A stretch of DNA of 16,090 bases, taken from contig JAILDR010000136.1 in assembly GCA_024689285.1 (NCBI GenBank), positions 1-16,090 of the forward strand, written 5' to 3'. A program made the translations under genes and the position numbers. Positions 1 to 10,331 of this stretch are shown here, in pieces. The notes below the pieces were generated by a model that worked only from the letters and a program-made list of their open reading frames with translations, was not told the DNA's origin and searched no databases. This stretch comes from Bacteroidales bacterium (lineage in GTDB: Bacteria > Bacteroidota > Bacteroidia > Bacteroidales > F082). The stretch's first letter is position 1. Each line of letters opens with the position of its first letter.

Positions 1-1293
<1,293 letters not shown>

Positions 1294-1362
1294 TTAATGT
1301 TTTAGTATTTAATGAATTACGAAATATTAACAGTTTTAATTCCACTTTTACGGAATTGGCCG

Positions 1363-1393
1363 CAAAATTAGACATTCCAAGCAAAAAAAACAA
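1363..1393 (-). promoter_or_regulatory. Candidate Bacteroidota-type promoter for nifJ
   Basis: Read on the minus strand, TAATTTTG (1370-1363) fits the Bacteroidota -7 consensus TAnnTTTG exactly. A TTG at 1393-1391 lies 20 bp upstream, where the -33 element is expected. Transcription would start near 1355 and leave a leader of about 65 nt before the nifJ ATG. The -33 match is weak, and the call rests on consensus and position only. Confidence 0.5.
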
Positions 1394-1441
1394 CCTTATA
1401 TAAAAAAAGATTTTTTTGGCGAAAAAAAAAACACTTTTTTT
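1383..1441. other. A/T-tract-rich core of the divergent nifJ/lipoprotein intergenic region
   Basis: Five homopolymer runs of 7-10 A or T lie within 59 bp: A-runs at 1383-1390, 1402-1408 and 1422-1431, and T-runs at 1411-1417 and 1435-1441. They sit between the two divergent promoters. Such tracts can curve DNA or act as UP-like elements, and that role is inferred. No small ORF or RNA gene is recognisable here. Confidence 0.4.
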
Positions 1442-1462
1442 AATGGCTATTGAAATAATTTG

Positions 1463-1470
1463 TACTTTTG
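1463..1470 (+). promoter_or_regulatory. Candidate -7 promoter element for the Cys-rich lipoprotein gene
   Basis: TACTTTTG matches TAnnTTTG exactly and lies 52 bp before the chosen ATG. The same 11 bases, GTACTTTTGCG, recur in front of ruvA. The -33 region falls in the T-run near 1435-1441 and has no clean TTTG. The leader that follows is A- and C-rich and lacks a Shine-Dalgarno sequence, as is common in this phylum. Confidence 0.55.
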
Positions 1471-1522
1471 CGCGCTCAAACAGAGAAATCAACAACAAAC
1501 AACAACATTAAACCAATTAAAA

Positions 1523-2014
1523 ATGAAGAAGTTATTCTTAACTTTAGGTTTGGCCAGCCTTTTTATGGTCGCCTGCAACAACACTCCTAAACAAGCCGAA
1601 CAACCCGCTGAACCGGTTGAGGAGCAAAAGACCGAGGTGGTCGAGGAGAAACATGAATGCCCCATGAGTCAACTCAAGGCCGAGTATGCCAACTGGGAAA
1701 ACATGACTGACGAAGCCAAGGCCGAACTGAACAAGAAGGCCTGCGAACTGTTCGCACAAATGGACGCCAAGAAGGCCGAGTGCGACACCACCGGTGAGCA
1801 AGTCTGCAAGGAAATGGCCGAAATGACCGAAGAGCAAAAGGCCGAATGCGAAAAGAAGTGTGCCGAAATGAAGGCCGCTTGGGAAAACTTCGCCAACCTC
1901 AGCGTTGACGAGCAGAAAGACCTCGTCATGCAACGCCTCGGCTGCTGCGAAGGCGAAAAGGGCTGCTGCAAAGGCGAAGGCGAAAACCATCAGTGCCAAC
2001 ACGACGCCCAATAA
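1523..2014 (+). CDS. Small Cys/Glu/Lys-rich lipoprotein of unknown function
   Basis: I do not recognise this 163-residue protein family. The start is the ATG at 1523; an in-frame TTG at 1460 overlaps the promoter and is rejected. It opens with a lipoprotein signal peptide, MKKLFLTLGLASLFMVAC, with lipobox Cys18. A short Pro/Gln/Glu-rich spacer follows, then a probably helical segment (about residues 46-140) dense in Lys, Ala and Glu with Cys at 46, 74, 87, 95, 109 and 113. The tail has paired cysteines CC141-142 and CC148-149, then H156, C158 and H160. That makes 11 Cys besides the lipidated one, a pattern that could bind metal or form disulfides; this is inference. It is a stand-alone transcription unit with its own promoter and terminator, between PFOR and ruvA. 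It should be membrane-anchored, facing the periplasm or exposed at the surface. Confidence 0.85.
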   Translation: MKKLFLTLGLASLFMVACNNTPKQAEQPAEPVEEQKTEVVEEKHECPMSQLKAEYANWENMTDEAKAELNKKACELFAQMDAKKAECDTTGEQVCKEMAEMTEEQKAECEKKCAEMKAAWENFANLSVDEQKDLVMQRLGCCEGEKGCCKGEGENHQCQHDAQ

Positions 2015-2036
2015 GCATCCACTCAAAACCACAACA

Positions 2037-2068
2037 GAAAAGAGGGCTGAAAAGTCCTCTTTTTTTTA
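2037..2068 (+). terminator. Rho-independent terminator after the lipoprotein gene
   Basis: The stem AGAGGGCT (2041-2048) pairs with AGTCCTCT (2053-2060) with one G-U wobble and a GAAA loop. A T-run to 2067 follows. It lies 26 bp after the lipoprotein stop and separates that gene from the ruvA-sprA unit. Confidence 0.88.
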
Positions 2069-2117
2069 TTTTCGGAAACAAATCCAAAGCAAATAATTTA
2101 TGCAGATTTGCGTCCGA

Positions 2118-2151
2118 TTTGTTTCCCTAAACCTTTTTTTTCGTACTTTTG
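2118..2151 (+). promoter_or_regulatory. Candidate promoter for ruvA-sprA
   Basis: TACTTTTG at 2144-2151 matches the -7 consensus TAnnTTTG, and TTTG at 2118-2121 lies 22 bp upstream as a plausible -33 element. Transcription would begin near 2158. This argues for the ruvA start at 2176, because an upstream in-frame GTG-type... candidate at 2149 would overlap the promoter itself. Confidence 0.6.
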
Positions 2152-2175
2152 CGGTTTAATCCAATTTATGCCCAA

Positions 2176-2757
2176 ATGTACGCCTATATCACTGGTAAAA
2201 TAGCTGAAAAGTCGCCCACTTATGTTGTTCTTGACAATCACGGCATCGGCTATCTTATCAACATCACGCTCAACACCTACACCGCCATTGGCGAGAAGGA
2301 AGAGGTCAGTCTGTTCACTCACGAGCAAATTCTGGAAGACGCCCACCACATCTTCGGCTTCTTCACTGCCAAAGAGCGTGACCTGTTTGAATTGCTCATC
2401 TCAGTATCGGGCGTGGGCTGCAACACAGCACGACTCATCCTCAGTTCACTGACGGTCAACGAATTGAGCAATGCCATTACCAACGACGAAGTGAAGACTA
2501 TTCAATCCGTGAAAGGTATTGGCTTAAAGACGGCCCAGCGTATCGTCATCGACTTGAAAGACAAACTGAAGAAAAACGATTTCCCGACGGAAATTTTCGC
2601 CACGCCAAACAATACAATCAAAACCGAAGCGTTATCAGCATTGACGATATTGGGCTTCAGCAAGACGGCTGTCGACAAGACCCTCGACAAACTCTTCAAG
2701 CAGATGCCCGATGCCTCCGTCGAGACCCTTATCAAAGAAGCACTCAAAGTACTGTAA
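2176..2757 (+). CDS. ruvA: Holliday junction branch migration complex subunit RuvA
   Basis: RuvA tetramers bind Holliday junctions and load the RuvB motor during recombinational repair in the cytoplasm. The 193-residue product has normal family length. Domain I begins MYAYITGKI and contains the acidic pin E54-D55 before the IFGF motif, as in the ILED/RED turn of known RuvA proteins. Two helix-hairpin-helix motifs follow, one around SGVGCNTAR (78-86) and one around VKGIGLKTAQR (112-122). A flexible linker near 130-143 leads to the RuvB-binding domain III (about 144-193). An in-frame start nine codons upstream is possible but would precede the predicted transcription start, and RuvA homologues begin at the chosen Met. 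The gene ends 26 bp before sprA with no terminator, so the two are probably co-transcribed. Confidence 0.96.
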   Translation: MYAYITGKIAEKSPTYVVLDNHGIGYLINITLNTYTAIGEKEEVSLFTHEQILEDAHHIFGFFTAKERDLFELLISVSGVGCNTARLILSSLTVNELSNAITNDEVKTIQSVKGIGLKTAQRIVIDLKDKLKKNDFPTEIFATPNNTIKTEALSALTILGFSKTAVDKTLDKLFKQMPDASVETLIKEALKVL

Positions 2758-2783
2758 TACAATATATAACATTGAAGAATCTG

Positions 2784-5700
2784 ATGAAACGACATACCTT
2801 CCTCATCTTTTTCGCCTTGCTCGCAGCCTTGCCACTTTCGCGATTGACGGCTGCCGAGCTTTCTCATTTTCCCCTGCCCTACGCCTATGTTGCCTTCCCT
2901 GTAGAGCCCGACACAAACAAAGTCATCTACCCCATCCCCGTCAACACCGGCAATCCCATCGAGGACCTCAACAACCATTCGCCACTTTATCTCAACGACC
3001 CCAGCAACTACCAAACAGAAATCATCTACGACCCGGTGACGCGCCAATACACCTTCAAGCGCCGCATCGGTGACTTCTACTATGACACCCCCACCACCCT
3101 CACTGAGAACGAATACTTTGAGTATCAGAACAAAAAAGGAATACAGCAATATTGGAAGGAACGCCGCAGCCAAAACTCCCGTTCCACTACCGACGGCAAC
3201 TCCATCATCCCACCCATGTTTATAGGAGGCAAAGCCTTCGAGACCATCTTCGGCAGCAACACCGTCGACATCCGCCCACAAGGCTCCGTCGACCTGACCT
3301 TCGGCTACAAAGGCACCTACCGCGACGACCCCTCGCGCAGCGAGCAATGGAAAAGGCACAGTGATTTCGTCATGGATATGGACATCCAAATGAATGTGAT
3401 AGCCAAAATCGGCGACAAAATCAACTTCAATATCAACAAGAACACAAAGGCAACCTTCAACTACCAGGACAAGCTTGATTTGAAATACCAGGGCAAAGAA
3501 GACGAAATCATCCAGCTCCTTGAAGCCGGCAATGTCAGCTTCCCGCTCAACAGCACCCTCATCACAGGTACGCAACAACTTTTCGGAGTCAAAACCAAGC
3601 TGAAATTTGGCAAGACCACTATTTCGGGTATCGTGTCGTATCAGGAAAGCGAATCACAGAACATCACCGTGCAAGGAGGCGCACAAACCAACGAATTCGA
3701 ACTGAGCTGCTTGGATTATGAAGAAAACCGCCACTTCTTCCTTAGCCAATACTTCCGTGACCATTATGAGGAAGCCCTCTCCACATTGCCCACCGTCTCT
3801 TCTGGCATCAACATCACAAAGATTGAAGTGTGGATTACCAATACCAACACCACCACGCAAAACACGCGTAACATCCTTGCCCTGACCGACTTGGCAGAAG
3901 GCAAGGACGAGTGGATCTACAACAAGGAAATCACACCCGCCAACGGCAGCAATGTGTGTCCGCGCAATGCTGCCAACGACTTGGTTGCCCGAATGGACAC
4001 CACGCAAGTCCGCAACATCAGCAACGTGTCCAACTACATGAGCAACGACCCCATGCGCCTCGGCAAGACAGGCTATATGGTCGCAGGTCGCGATTTCGAG
4101 AAGGTTGAAAACGCTCGCCGACTGAACACTTCGGAGTTTTCCGTCAACTCAAAACTGGGTTTCATCTCACTTAATGTGACCCTCAATTCCAACCAAACCC
4201 TCGCCGTAGCCTATCAATACACCATCGTAGGCTCCGATGAAGTCTATCAAGTCGGTGAATTCTCCGACCAAGGCATCAACGCCCCCAACGTCTTAGTCAC
4301 CAAACTCCTGCGCGGCACCACTGTCAACACCAAGATGCCCATCTGGAACCTGATGATGAAGAACATCTACAACTTCAGGGCTTACCAAGTCGGCTCAAAC
4401 GACTTTATGATGTACATCTTCTACAATGGAGGCACCAACAGCACCCCAGTAGGTTACTTCTCCGAAGGCGAGAAAAAATACCAGCCATTGCTCCACTTGA
4501 TGGGCTTGGACAACCTGACCACACAAGGCAACCCTGCCCCAGGCGGCGATGGCATGTTCGACTTCCTTGACCACGCCACCACGCAAGGCGGCACCATCAA
4601 CTCGGCCAACGGACGCATCTTCTTCCCTGTTTTGGAGCCGTTCGGCAAGCATATCCGCACCAAAATTTTCCCCAACGAACCTGACCTCGCCGAAAAATAC
4701 GCCTTCGACTCACTCTACACCATGACGAAGACCTCGGCCGAACAATATTCCGAGAAAAACAAATTCACGCTGAAGGGCTTCTATTCGTCACAGTCGGGTA
4801 GCGAAATCAACCTCAACGCCATGAACGTGGCACAAGGCTCTGTGACGGTAACGGCAGGCGGCACCCAACTTGTAGAAAACGTTGACTACACCGTCGACTA
4901 CACCCTCGGTCGAGTCACCATCATCAACGAAGGCATCCTCAGCAGCGGCACGCCCATCAATATCTCGTTGGAGTCCAACTCGACCTTCAGCGCCATGAAG
5001 AAAACCTTCCTGGGTGCTCGTGTCGAGCATGAGTTCAATCCTGACTTCCGTTTGGGTGGGACGATACTCTATCTGGGCGAGCGTTCATATACGCAGAAAA
5101 TCCACTATGGCGAGGAAGCCATCGCCAACACCATCTACGGTGCCGATATCAGTTATCACACCGATGCCCGTTGGCTGACCAGTTTCATCAACGCGCTACC
5201 AGGCATCAGCACCAAGGCTCCGTCGCGTATCAATGTGGATGCCGAGTTTGCCCGATTCATCCCAGGTCTCTCCAAGTCGGCCAGTGAGAAAAACACCTCT
5301 TACATCGATGACTTTGAGGGAGCCAAGTCGACCATCGACCTGCGCCTGCCCACCTTATGGAACTTGGCCAGTACCCCGCAGAACCAAACCGACCTCTTCC
5401 CCGAAGCTGCCGCCAACACCGGCCTCGACTACGGCAAGAACCGCGCAAAACTGGCTTGGTACGTCATCGACAACTCCATCTTCTACGACCGTTATTACAA
5501 CCAGCGGCCGAGAAACATCACCACTGATGAACTGTCGAAAAACAGTGTCCGTCAAGTGCTGATGACCGAGCTCTATCCTACCATGGACATTGAGACAGGT
5601 ACACAGACCAACATGAGCGTCCTCAACCTGTCGTACTACCCTTCAGAACGCGGACCTTACAACTATGATGTGGACCCGACCCAATACAGTTACGGTATCA

Positions 5701-8700
5701 ACGCCGATGGCAACCTCAATAACCCACAAAGCCGTTGGGGCGGTATCATGCGCAAAATGGAGACCACCGACTTTGAGGCCACCAACATTGAATACCTTGA
5801 GTTTTGGCTGATGGACCCCTTCTCTGAGGAAGCCTACCAAAACAACCCTGGAAAACTCTACATCAACTTCGGTGACATCTCCGAAGATATCCTCCGCGAC
5901 GGCCGCAAATTCTACGAAAACGGCATGCCCACTTCGGATGTTGTCGAAAACGTCGACACCACCATCTGGGGACGTGTACCTACACTGCAAGACCTTGTGG
6001 GCACGTTCAGCAATGTATCATCAGCACGACCGTACCAAGATATTGGCTACGACGGCTTGCGTGATGTTGACGAACGCAGTTTCTTCGAAAACAACTACCT
6101 TGAAGTCATCAAGAGCCGCTACGGCGAAAGCTCAACAGCCTATACCAACGCCTACAATGACCCCTCTGCCGACAACTACCACTATTTCCGCTCAACGGAA
6201 TGGGACCAGTCGGACGATGAAAAATATAGCAGCGTCCTGTACCGCTACAAGCAATACAACGGTCCGGAAGGCAACTCGCCCTCCGACCAACAGCAGAGCA
6301 CGGAGACCTACACCTCCAGCAACTCGACCATGCCCAACAAAGAAGACATCAACAACGACAACACCTTGAGCGAGTCGGAGCGTTACTACCAATACGTCAT
6401 CGAACTCGACCCTGCCAAGATGATTGTGGGGCGCAACCACATCGCAGATGTCTTAGAATCAACCAATGTCGCTCTGCCCAATGGCGAAATCGGAGGTGTT
6501 ACCTGGTACCAGTTCCGCATTCCCATCCGCCAACCTGACAAGGTGATCGGTCATATCGACGACTTTTCGTCCATCCGCTTCATGCGTATGTTCCTCACCG
6601 GATTCGAAAAGCCCATCGTATTACGTTTCGCTACATTGGACCTCGTCAAAGGCGAATGGCGTACATACACACAGAACATTCAAGCTCCGGGCGAGTACCA
6701 GCCTAACGACAACTGCAACGCAACCACTTTCGACATCTCCGCTGTCAGCATCGACGAAAACAGCCGCCGCGAGCCTGTCCCATACGTCATCCCGCCTGGC
6801 ATCCAGCAGGAAGTGATGGTCGGTACGGTGCAAACTACCCGCATCAACGAGCAGTCGCTACAGATGACTGTCCAGAACCTCGTCGACGGTGACGGACGCG
6901 CCATCTATAAGACCACCGGCTTCGACCTGAGACAATACAAATACCTGAAGATGTTCGTCCACGCCGAGGCTGCCCACGAAGAAGACCCCTTGGAAGACCA
7001 AGATCTCACCGTTTTTATGCGTATCGGTACCGACTTCACTGAAAACTATTATGAATACGAGGTGCCCCTGAAGGTGACGACATGGGGCACACCATACACC
7101 AACAAAGAGGCTATCTGGCCCGAAATCAACAACCTCAACATCCGATTGGAAGACTTCGTTGAAGTCAAGCAGCGCCGCAACGAGGCCATGACTGTACCCA
7201 ACAGCAACGTGCGACTCAATTACATCTATTCCGAGAAGGTGCTGAAAGGCGAGGTGGAAGGCAAGAAGTATTACCACACCCTCAAGGTAATCGGTAACCC
7301 GAGCATCAGCGACGTGGAAACCATGATGATTGGTATACGCAACCCGCGTCGACAAAACCTCGCCAGCGAGGACGATGGACAGGCAAAGAGTGCCGTCGTG
7401 TGGGTCAATGAATTGAGACTTACTGACCTGAGCAGCAAAGGCGGTGTGGCGGCAATCGGTCGCTTGGAGGCTACCCTTGCCGACTTGGGCCGTATGACCG
7501 TGGCAGGATCCTATAGCTCAGCAGGCTTCGGTGCCTTGGACAGCGACATCGGCAACAACACCTTCGAGGCCAATTCGGCCTTCAGTGTATCGACCGATTT
7601 GGAGTTGGGCAAGTTCCTGGAAGGCACAGGCCTCAAGATTCCCATGCACTTTGACTATGGCCAGAACACCATCACGCCGCTCTACAACCCCTACGCCCCC
7701 GACGTGAAACTGAAAGATGCCCTCGATGCCCTCAACACCAACGAAGAACGTGCCGAGCTCACCTCCAAAATACACGACTACACACGCTACACGAATATCA
7801 ATTTCATGAACGTCCGCAAGGAGCGTGTACAAAAAAAGCGCAAGGACGATGAAAACGAAGGAAACGAAAAGCCCAAGGACAATCCACGCGACCCGAACCG
7901 TTCCCTCGGCAACGGACGTAACAACATGCCCAAGGTACATTTCTACGACTTGGAAAACTTCAACCTCTCGTTCAGTTACAGCGACACCTATCAAGAGAAC
8001 CCCGACATCAGCTACTACAACATCAAGTCATATCGCGGCGGCTTGGGCTACAACTATGTGGGCAATCCGAAGAATGTGACGCCTTTTGCCAAAGCCAAAT
8101 GGGCTTCAAAACCCGCCTTACAAATCATCAAGGATATTAACTTCTACTACGCCCCCAAGAGCTTCACCTTCAACACCGAAATGTATCGGCTCTTCTCGGA
8201 ACGTGAGATGCGCAACAAGAGTGGCGGCGACATCATCATCACGCCGTCTTTCTCTAAACAATGGGACTGGACCCGAAACTACCAATTCCGTTACGACCTC
8301 ACCAAGGCCCTCACCTTCGAGTATTCAGCGCAGGCTCAGGCTTTCATCTACGAACCCGCAGGCTACGTGGACCGCAACAAAGACCCAGAAAAATGGAAAC
8401 TCTACCAGGACACCATCAAAAGCGAACTGCTTAAGTTTGGCTCCATGTCGCGCTTCCAACAGAACGTAAACGCCAGCTACACCTTACCTATTAATAAGAT
8501 ACCCATCCTAAACTGGATCAATGCAAGCGCTACCTACCAAGGCACCTACTACTGGACTGCCTCGGCTCTCTCGATGCAAGACCGTTTGGGTAACACCATC
8601 GAGAACTCCAACAACATCCAGGGTAACGCCACACTCGACTTCACCAAACTTTACAACAAGGTACCCTACCTGAAAAACCTCAATTCAAACCAAAAACGCA

Positions 8701-10250
8701 ACAACAACGGACGTAATAACAACAACCGTGGCGGCGACAAGGAAAAAGGCAACAAAGATGGTGAGGACCCGCCTTCAGACTCCACAAAGACCAAGGCCAA
8801 AGTCAATTACGGCAAAATCATCTTGGACAACAGCCTACGCATCCTTACCATGGTCAAGAAGGTGTCGGGCACGTATTCCCTGGTCAATGGGCAGACCATG
8901 CCAGGCTTTATGCGCAGACCCAACTACATCGGTTTGAGTACCGTTGATGGTGCACCAGGTCTTGGATTCGTTCTCGGCAGCAGCTTCGGCGAAGATGCCA
9001 ATATCTACAACAAAGCTGTCGCCCATAGCCAAGGCGACAACGGATGGCTCACCCGCGACTCCATTATCGCCGACCCCTATCTGCGCCGCAAGACCGAGAC
9101 CATCAACTACCGCGTCAACGCCGAGCCTTTCCCAGGCTTCAAGATTGACGTCACTGGTCAACGCAACTATGCTGAGAACTACCAGCACTACTTCCGCTTC
9201 AGCGATCAATTGCAGGACTTCGAAATCTTCACGCCCACCAATGGCGGCAGCTTCAACTCCAGCTACCTCATGATTGCAACCTCGTTTGCAGCATACGACA
9301 CTACCTACTCAAAACTGTATAACGATTTGCTGGGCAACCGTAAGATCATCGCCGAACGTATTGCCCGTAATAATCCACAGTGGATTGAAAACGTCAACGA
9401 ATACGTCTTCGACAGCCTCGCAGGCGACTATTTCCCGAAAGGCTACACTTCATCATCACCGGAAGTGCTGATGTACAGTTTCATCTCCGCCTATACAGGA
9501 CAGGATCCCAACAAGGTACAACTCAAGCCCTTCGGCTCCTGGCCGCTGCCCAATTGGACCATCACCTACAACGGCCTGACCAACATCCCCGCCGTGGCAA
9601 AAATCTTCAAGACCATCAGCCTCACCCACTCCTACAAGTCAAACTACGCTATCAGTAACTGGACCTCCAACGTCAATTACGATGAGAGCAACCCCATCCA
9701 AACGTACGAAAACAGTGATATCATCATCCCAAAACACGACATCATGCAGCTGGTGCTCAACGAACAATTCATGCCTCTTATCGGTATCGACATCGGCTTG
9801 CAGAACTCCATGACCGCCAACTTCCAGTTCAAGAAGTCGCGCACCATGACGTTGAGCTTCTCCAACAACCAGCTCACCGAAGTCAATGGACGTGAAATTG
9901 TGATTGGCGCAGGCTATCGTCTCAAAGGACTGAAATTCAACATCAAGCCCGTCTTCGAATCAGGAGGCCCAAGCAAGAGCAAGACAGTGAACAACGACCT
10001 GGTCTTCAAACTCGACATCGGATTCCGCAGAGACATCACCGTGCTTCGCCGTATCGATGAAAACAACAACCAGGTATCGGCCGGTCAAAACAAAATCAAC
10101 ATCTACTTCACTGCCGACTATAACTTTAGCCAGCGTCTGAGCGCACAGGCATTCTTCAAGTACGACGTGGCCGATCCCTTTGTGGCCAACAACTTCTACA
10201 ATTCTACCACCTACGCAGGATTGACCATACGATTCAGCCTCGCACAATAA
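2784..10250 (+). CDS. sprA: T9SS outer-membrane translocon SprA (Sov)
   Basis: SprA/Sov is the very large outer-membrane beta-barrel through which type IX secretion cargo leaves the cell; in gliding Bacteroidota it also supports export of motility adhesins. The ATG at 2784 gives 2,488 residues, close to P. gingivalis Sov (about 2,500). A TTG four codons upstream (2772) is a weaker start. The N-terminus MKRHTFLIFFALLAALPLSR ending in LTAA is a Sec signal peptide. The conserved SprA block appears at about residues 147-175 (IGGKAFETIFGSNTVDIRPQ, then GSVDLTFGYKGTY). Most of the rest is alternating aromatic and polar beta-strand sequence. The C-terminus TTYAGLTIRFSLAQ looks like a final barrel strand. 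Two charged, low-complexity insertions lie near residues 1680-1710 and 1967-2006. No frameshift is seen. Gliding cannot be inferred from this gene alone; PorV, PorK-N/GldK-N and plug proteins are not in the window. Confidence 0.96.
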   Translation: MKRHTFLIFFALLAALPLSRLTAAELSHFPLPYAYVAFPVEPDTNKVIYPIPVNTGNPIEDLNNHSPLYLNDPSNYQTEIIYDPVTRQYTFKRRIGDFYYDTPTTLTENEYFEYQNKKGIQQYWKERRSQNSRSTTDGNSIIPPMFIGGKAFETIFGSNTVDIRPQGSVDLTFGYKGTYRDDPSRSEQWKRHSDFVMDMDIQMNVIAKIGDKINFNINKNTKATFNYQDKLDLKYQGKEDEIIQLLEAGNVSFPLNSTLITGTQQLFGVKTKLKFGKTTISGIVSYQESESQNITVQGGAQTNEFELSCLDYEENRHFFLSQYFRDHYEEALSTLPTVSSGINITKIEVWITNTNTTTQNTRNILALTDLAEGKDEWIYNKEITPANGSNVCPRNAANDLVARMDTTQVRNISNVSNYMSNDPMRLGKTGYMVAGRDFEKVENARRLNTSEFSVNSKLGFISLNVTLNSNQTLAVAYQYTIVGSDEVYQVGEFSDQGINAPNVLVTKLLRGTTVNTKMPIWNLMMKNIYNFRAYQVGSNDFMMYIFYNGGTNSTPVGYFSEGEKKYQPLLHLMGLDNLTTQGNPAPGGDGMFDFLDHATTQGGTINSANGRIFFPVLEPFGKHIRTKIFPNEPDLAEKYAFDSLYTMTKTSAEQYSEKNKFTLKGFYSSQSGSEINLNAMNVAQGSVTVTAGGTQLVENVDYTVDYTLGRVTIINEGILSSGTPINISLESNSTFSAMKKTFLGARVEHEFNPDFRLGGTILYLGERSYTQKIHYGEEAIANTIYGADISYHTDARWLTSFINALPGISTKAPSRINVDAEFARFIPGLSKSASEKNTSYIDDFEGAKSTIDLRLPTLWNLASTPQNQTDLFPEAAANTGLDYGKNRAKLAWYVIDNSIFYDRYYNQRPRNITTDELSKNSVRQVLMTELYPTMDIETGTQTNMSVLNLSYYPSERGPYNYDVDPTQYSYGINADGNLNNPQSRWGGIMRKMETTDFEATNIEYLEFWLMDPFSEEAYQNNPGKLYINFGDISEDILRDGRKFYENGMPTSDVVENVDTTIWGRVPTLQDLVGTFSNVSSARPYQDIGYDGLRDVDERSFFENNYLEVIKSRYGESSTAYTNAYNDPSADNYHYFRSTEWDQSDDEKYSSVLYRYKQYNGPEGNSPSDQQQSTETYTSSNSTMPNKEDINNDNTLSESERYYQYVIELDPAKMIVGRNHIADVLESTNVALPNGEIGGVTWYQFRIPIRQPDKVIGHIDDFSSIRFMRMFLTGFEKPIVLRFATLDLVKGEWRTYTQNIQAPGEYQPNDNCNATTFDISAVSIDENSRREPVPYVIPPGIQQEVMVGTVQTTRINEQSLQMTVQNLVDGDGRAIYKTTGFDLRQYKYLKMFVHAEAAHEEDPLEDQDLTVFMRIGTDFTENYYEYEVPLKVTTWGTPYTNKEAIWPEINNLNIRLEDFVEVKQRRNEAMTVPNSNVRLNYIYSEKVLKGEVEGKKYYHTLKVIGNPSISDVETMMIGIRNPRRQNLASEDDGQAKSAVVWVNELRLTDLSSKGGVAAIGRLEATLADLGRMTVAGSYSSAGFGALDSDIGNNTFEANSAFSVSTDLELGKFLEGTGLKIPMHFDYGQNTITPLYNPYAPDVKLKDALDALNTNEERAELTSKIHDYTRYTNINFMNVRKERVQKKRKDDENEGNEKPKDNPRDPNRSLGNGRNNMPKVHFYDLENFNLSFSYSDTYQENPDISYYNIKSYRGGLGYNYVGNPKNVTPFAKAKWASKPALQIIKDINFYYAPKSFTFNTEMYRLFSEREMRNKSGGDIIITPSFSKQWDWTRNYQFRYDLTKALTFEYSAQAQAFIYEPAGYVDRNKDPEKWKLYQDTIKSELLKFGSMSRFQQNVNASYTLPINKIPILNWINASATYQGTYYWTASALSMQDRLGNTIENSNNIQGNATLDFTKLYNKVPYLKNLNSNQKRNNNGRNNNNRGGDKEKGNKDGEDPPSDSTKTKAKVNYGKIILDNSLRILTMVKKVSGTYSLVNGQTMPGFMRRPNYIGLSTVDGAPGLGFVLGSSFGEDANIYNKAVAHSQGDNGWLTRDSIIADPYLRRKTETINYRVNAEPFPGFKIDVTGQRNYAENYQHYFRFSDQLQDFEIFTPTNGGSFNSSYLMIATSFAAYDTTYSKLYNDLLGNRKIIAERIARNNPQWIENVNEYVFDSLAGDYFPKGYTSSSPEVLMYSFISAYTGQDPNKVQLKPFGSWPLPNWTITYNGLTNIPAVAKIFKTISLTHSYKSNYAISNWTSNVNYDESNPIQTYENSDIIIPKHDIMQLVLNEQFMPLIGIDIGLQNSMTANFQFKKSRTMTLSFSNNQLTEVNGREIVIGAGYRLKGLKFNIKPVFESGGPSKSKTVNNDLVFKLDIGFRRDITVLRRIDENNNQVSAGQNKINIYFTADYNFSQRLSAQAFFKYDVADPFVANNFYNSTTYAGLTIRFSLAQ

Positions 10251-10288
10251 AATTTTCCCAAAAATGTGAAAGCGGACATTAAAATATG

Positions 10289-10296
10289 TATTTTCG
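10289..10296 (+). promoter_or_regulatory. Candidate -7 element for gcvH-vanZ
   Basis: TATTTTCG matches TAnnTTTG with one change (TTCG), a variant also seen before tonB in this window. It lies in the 81-bp gap between sprA and gcvH, 35 bp before the gcvH ATG. No convincing -33 element is visible, so read-through from sprA may also supply transcription. No hairpin terminator follows sprA. Confidence 0.4.
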
Positions 10297-10331
10297 CAGC
10301 CGATTCAAACAAACCTTAAAACATACAGAAA

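Noticed and set aside
1544..2032. Long minus-strand frame opposite the lipoprotein gene.
   Set aside because: It is a mirror of the Lys/Glu/Ala-rich coding strand, has no promoter or family resemblance, and would run through the terminator.
2502..3578. 358-codon minus-strand frame opposite ruvA and the sprA 5' end.
   Set aside because: It overlaps two secure genes, crosses their junction and has composition expected of an antisense shadow.
8700..8800. Asn/Gly-rich stretch in sprA as a possible frameshift or assembly error.
   Set aside because: The reading frame continues without interruption into clear SprA barrel sequence on both sides, so it is a low-complexity loop and not a break.
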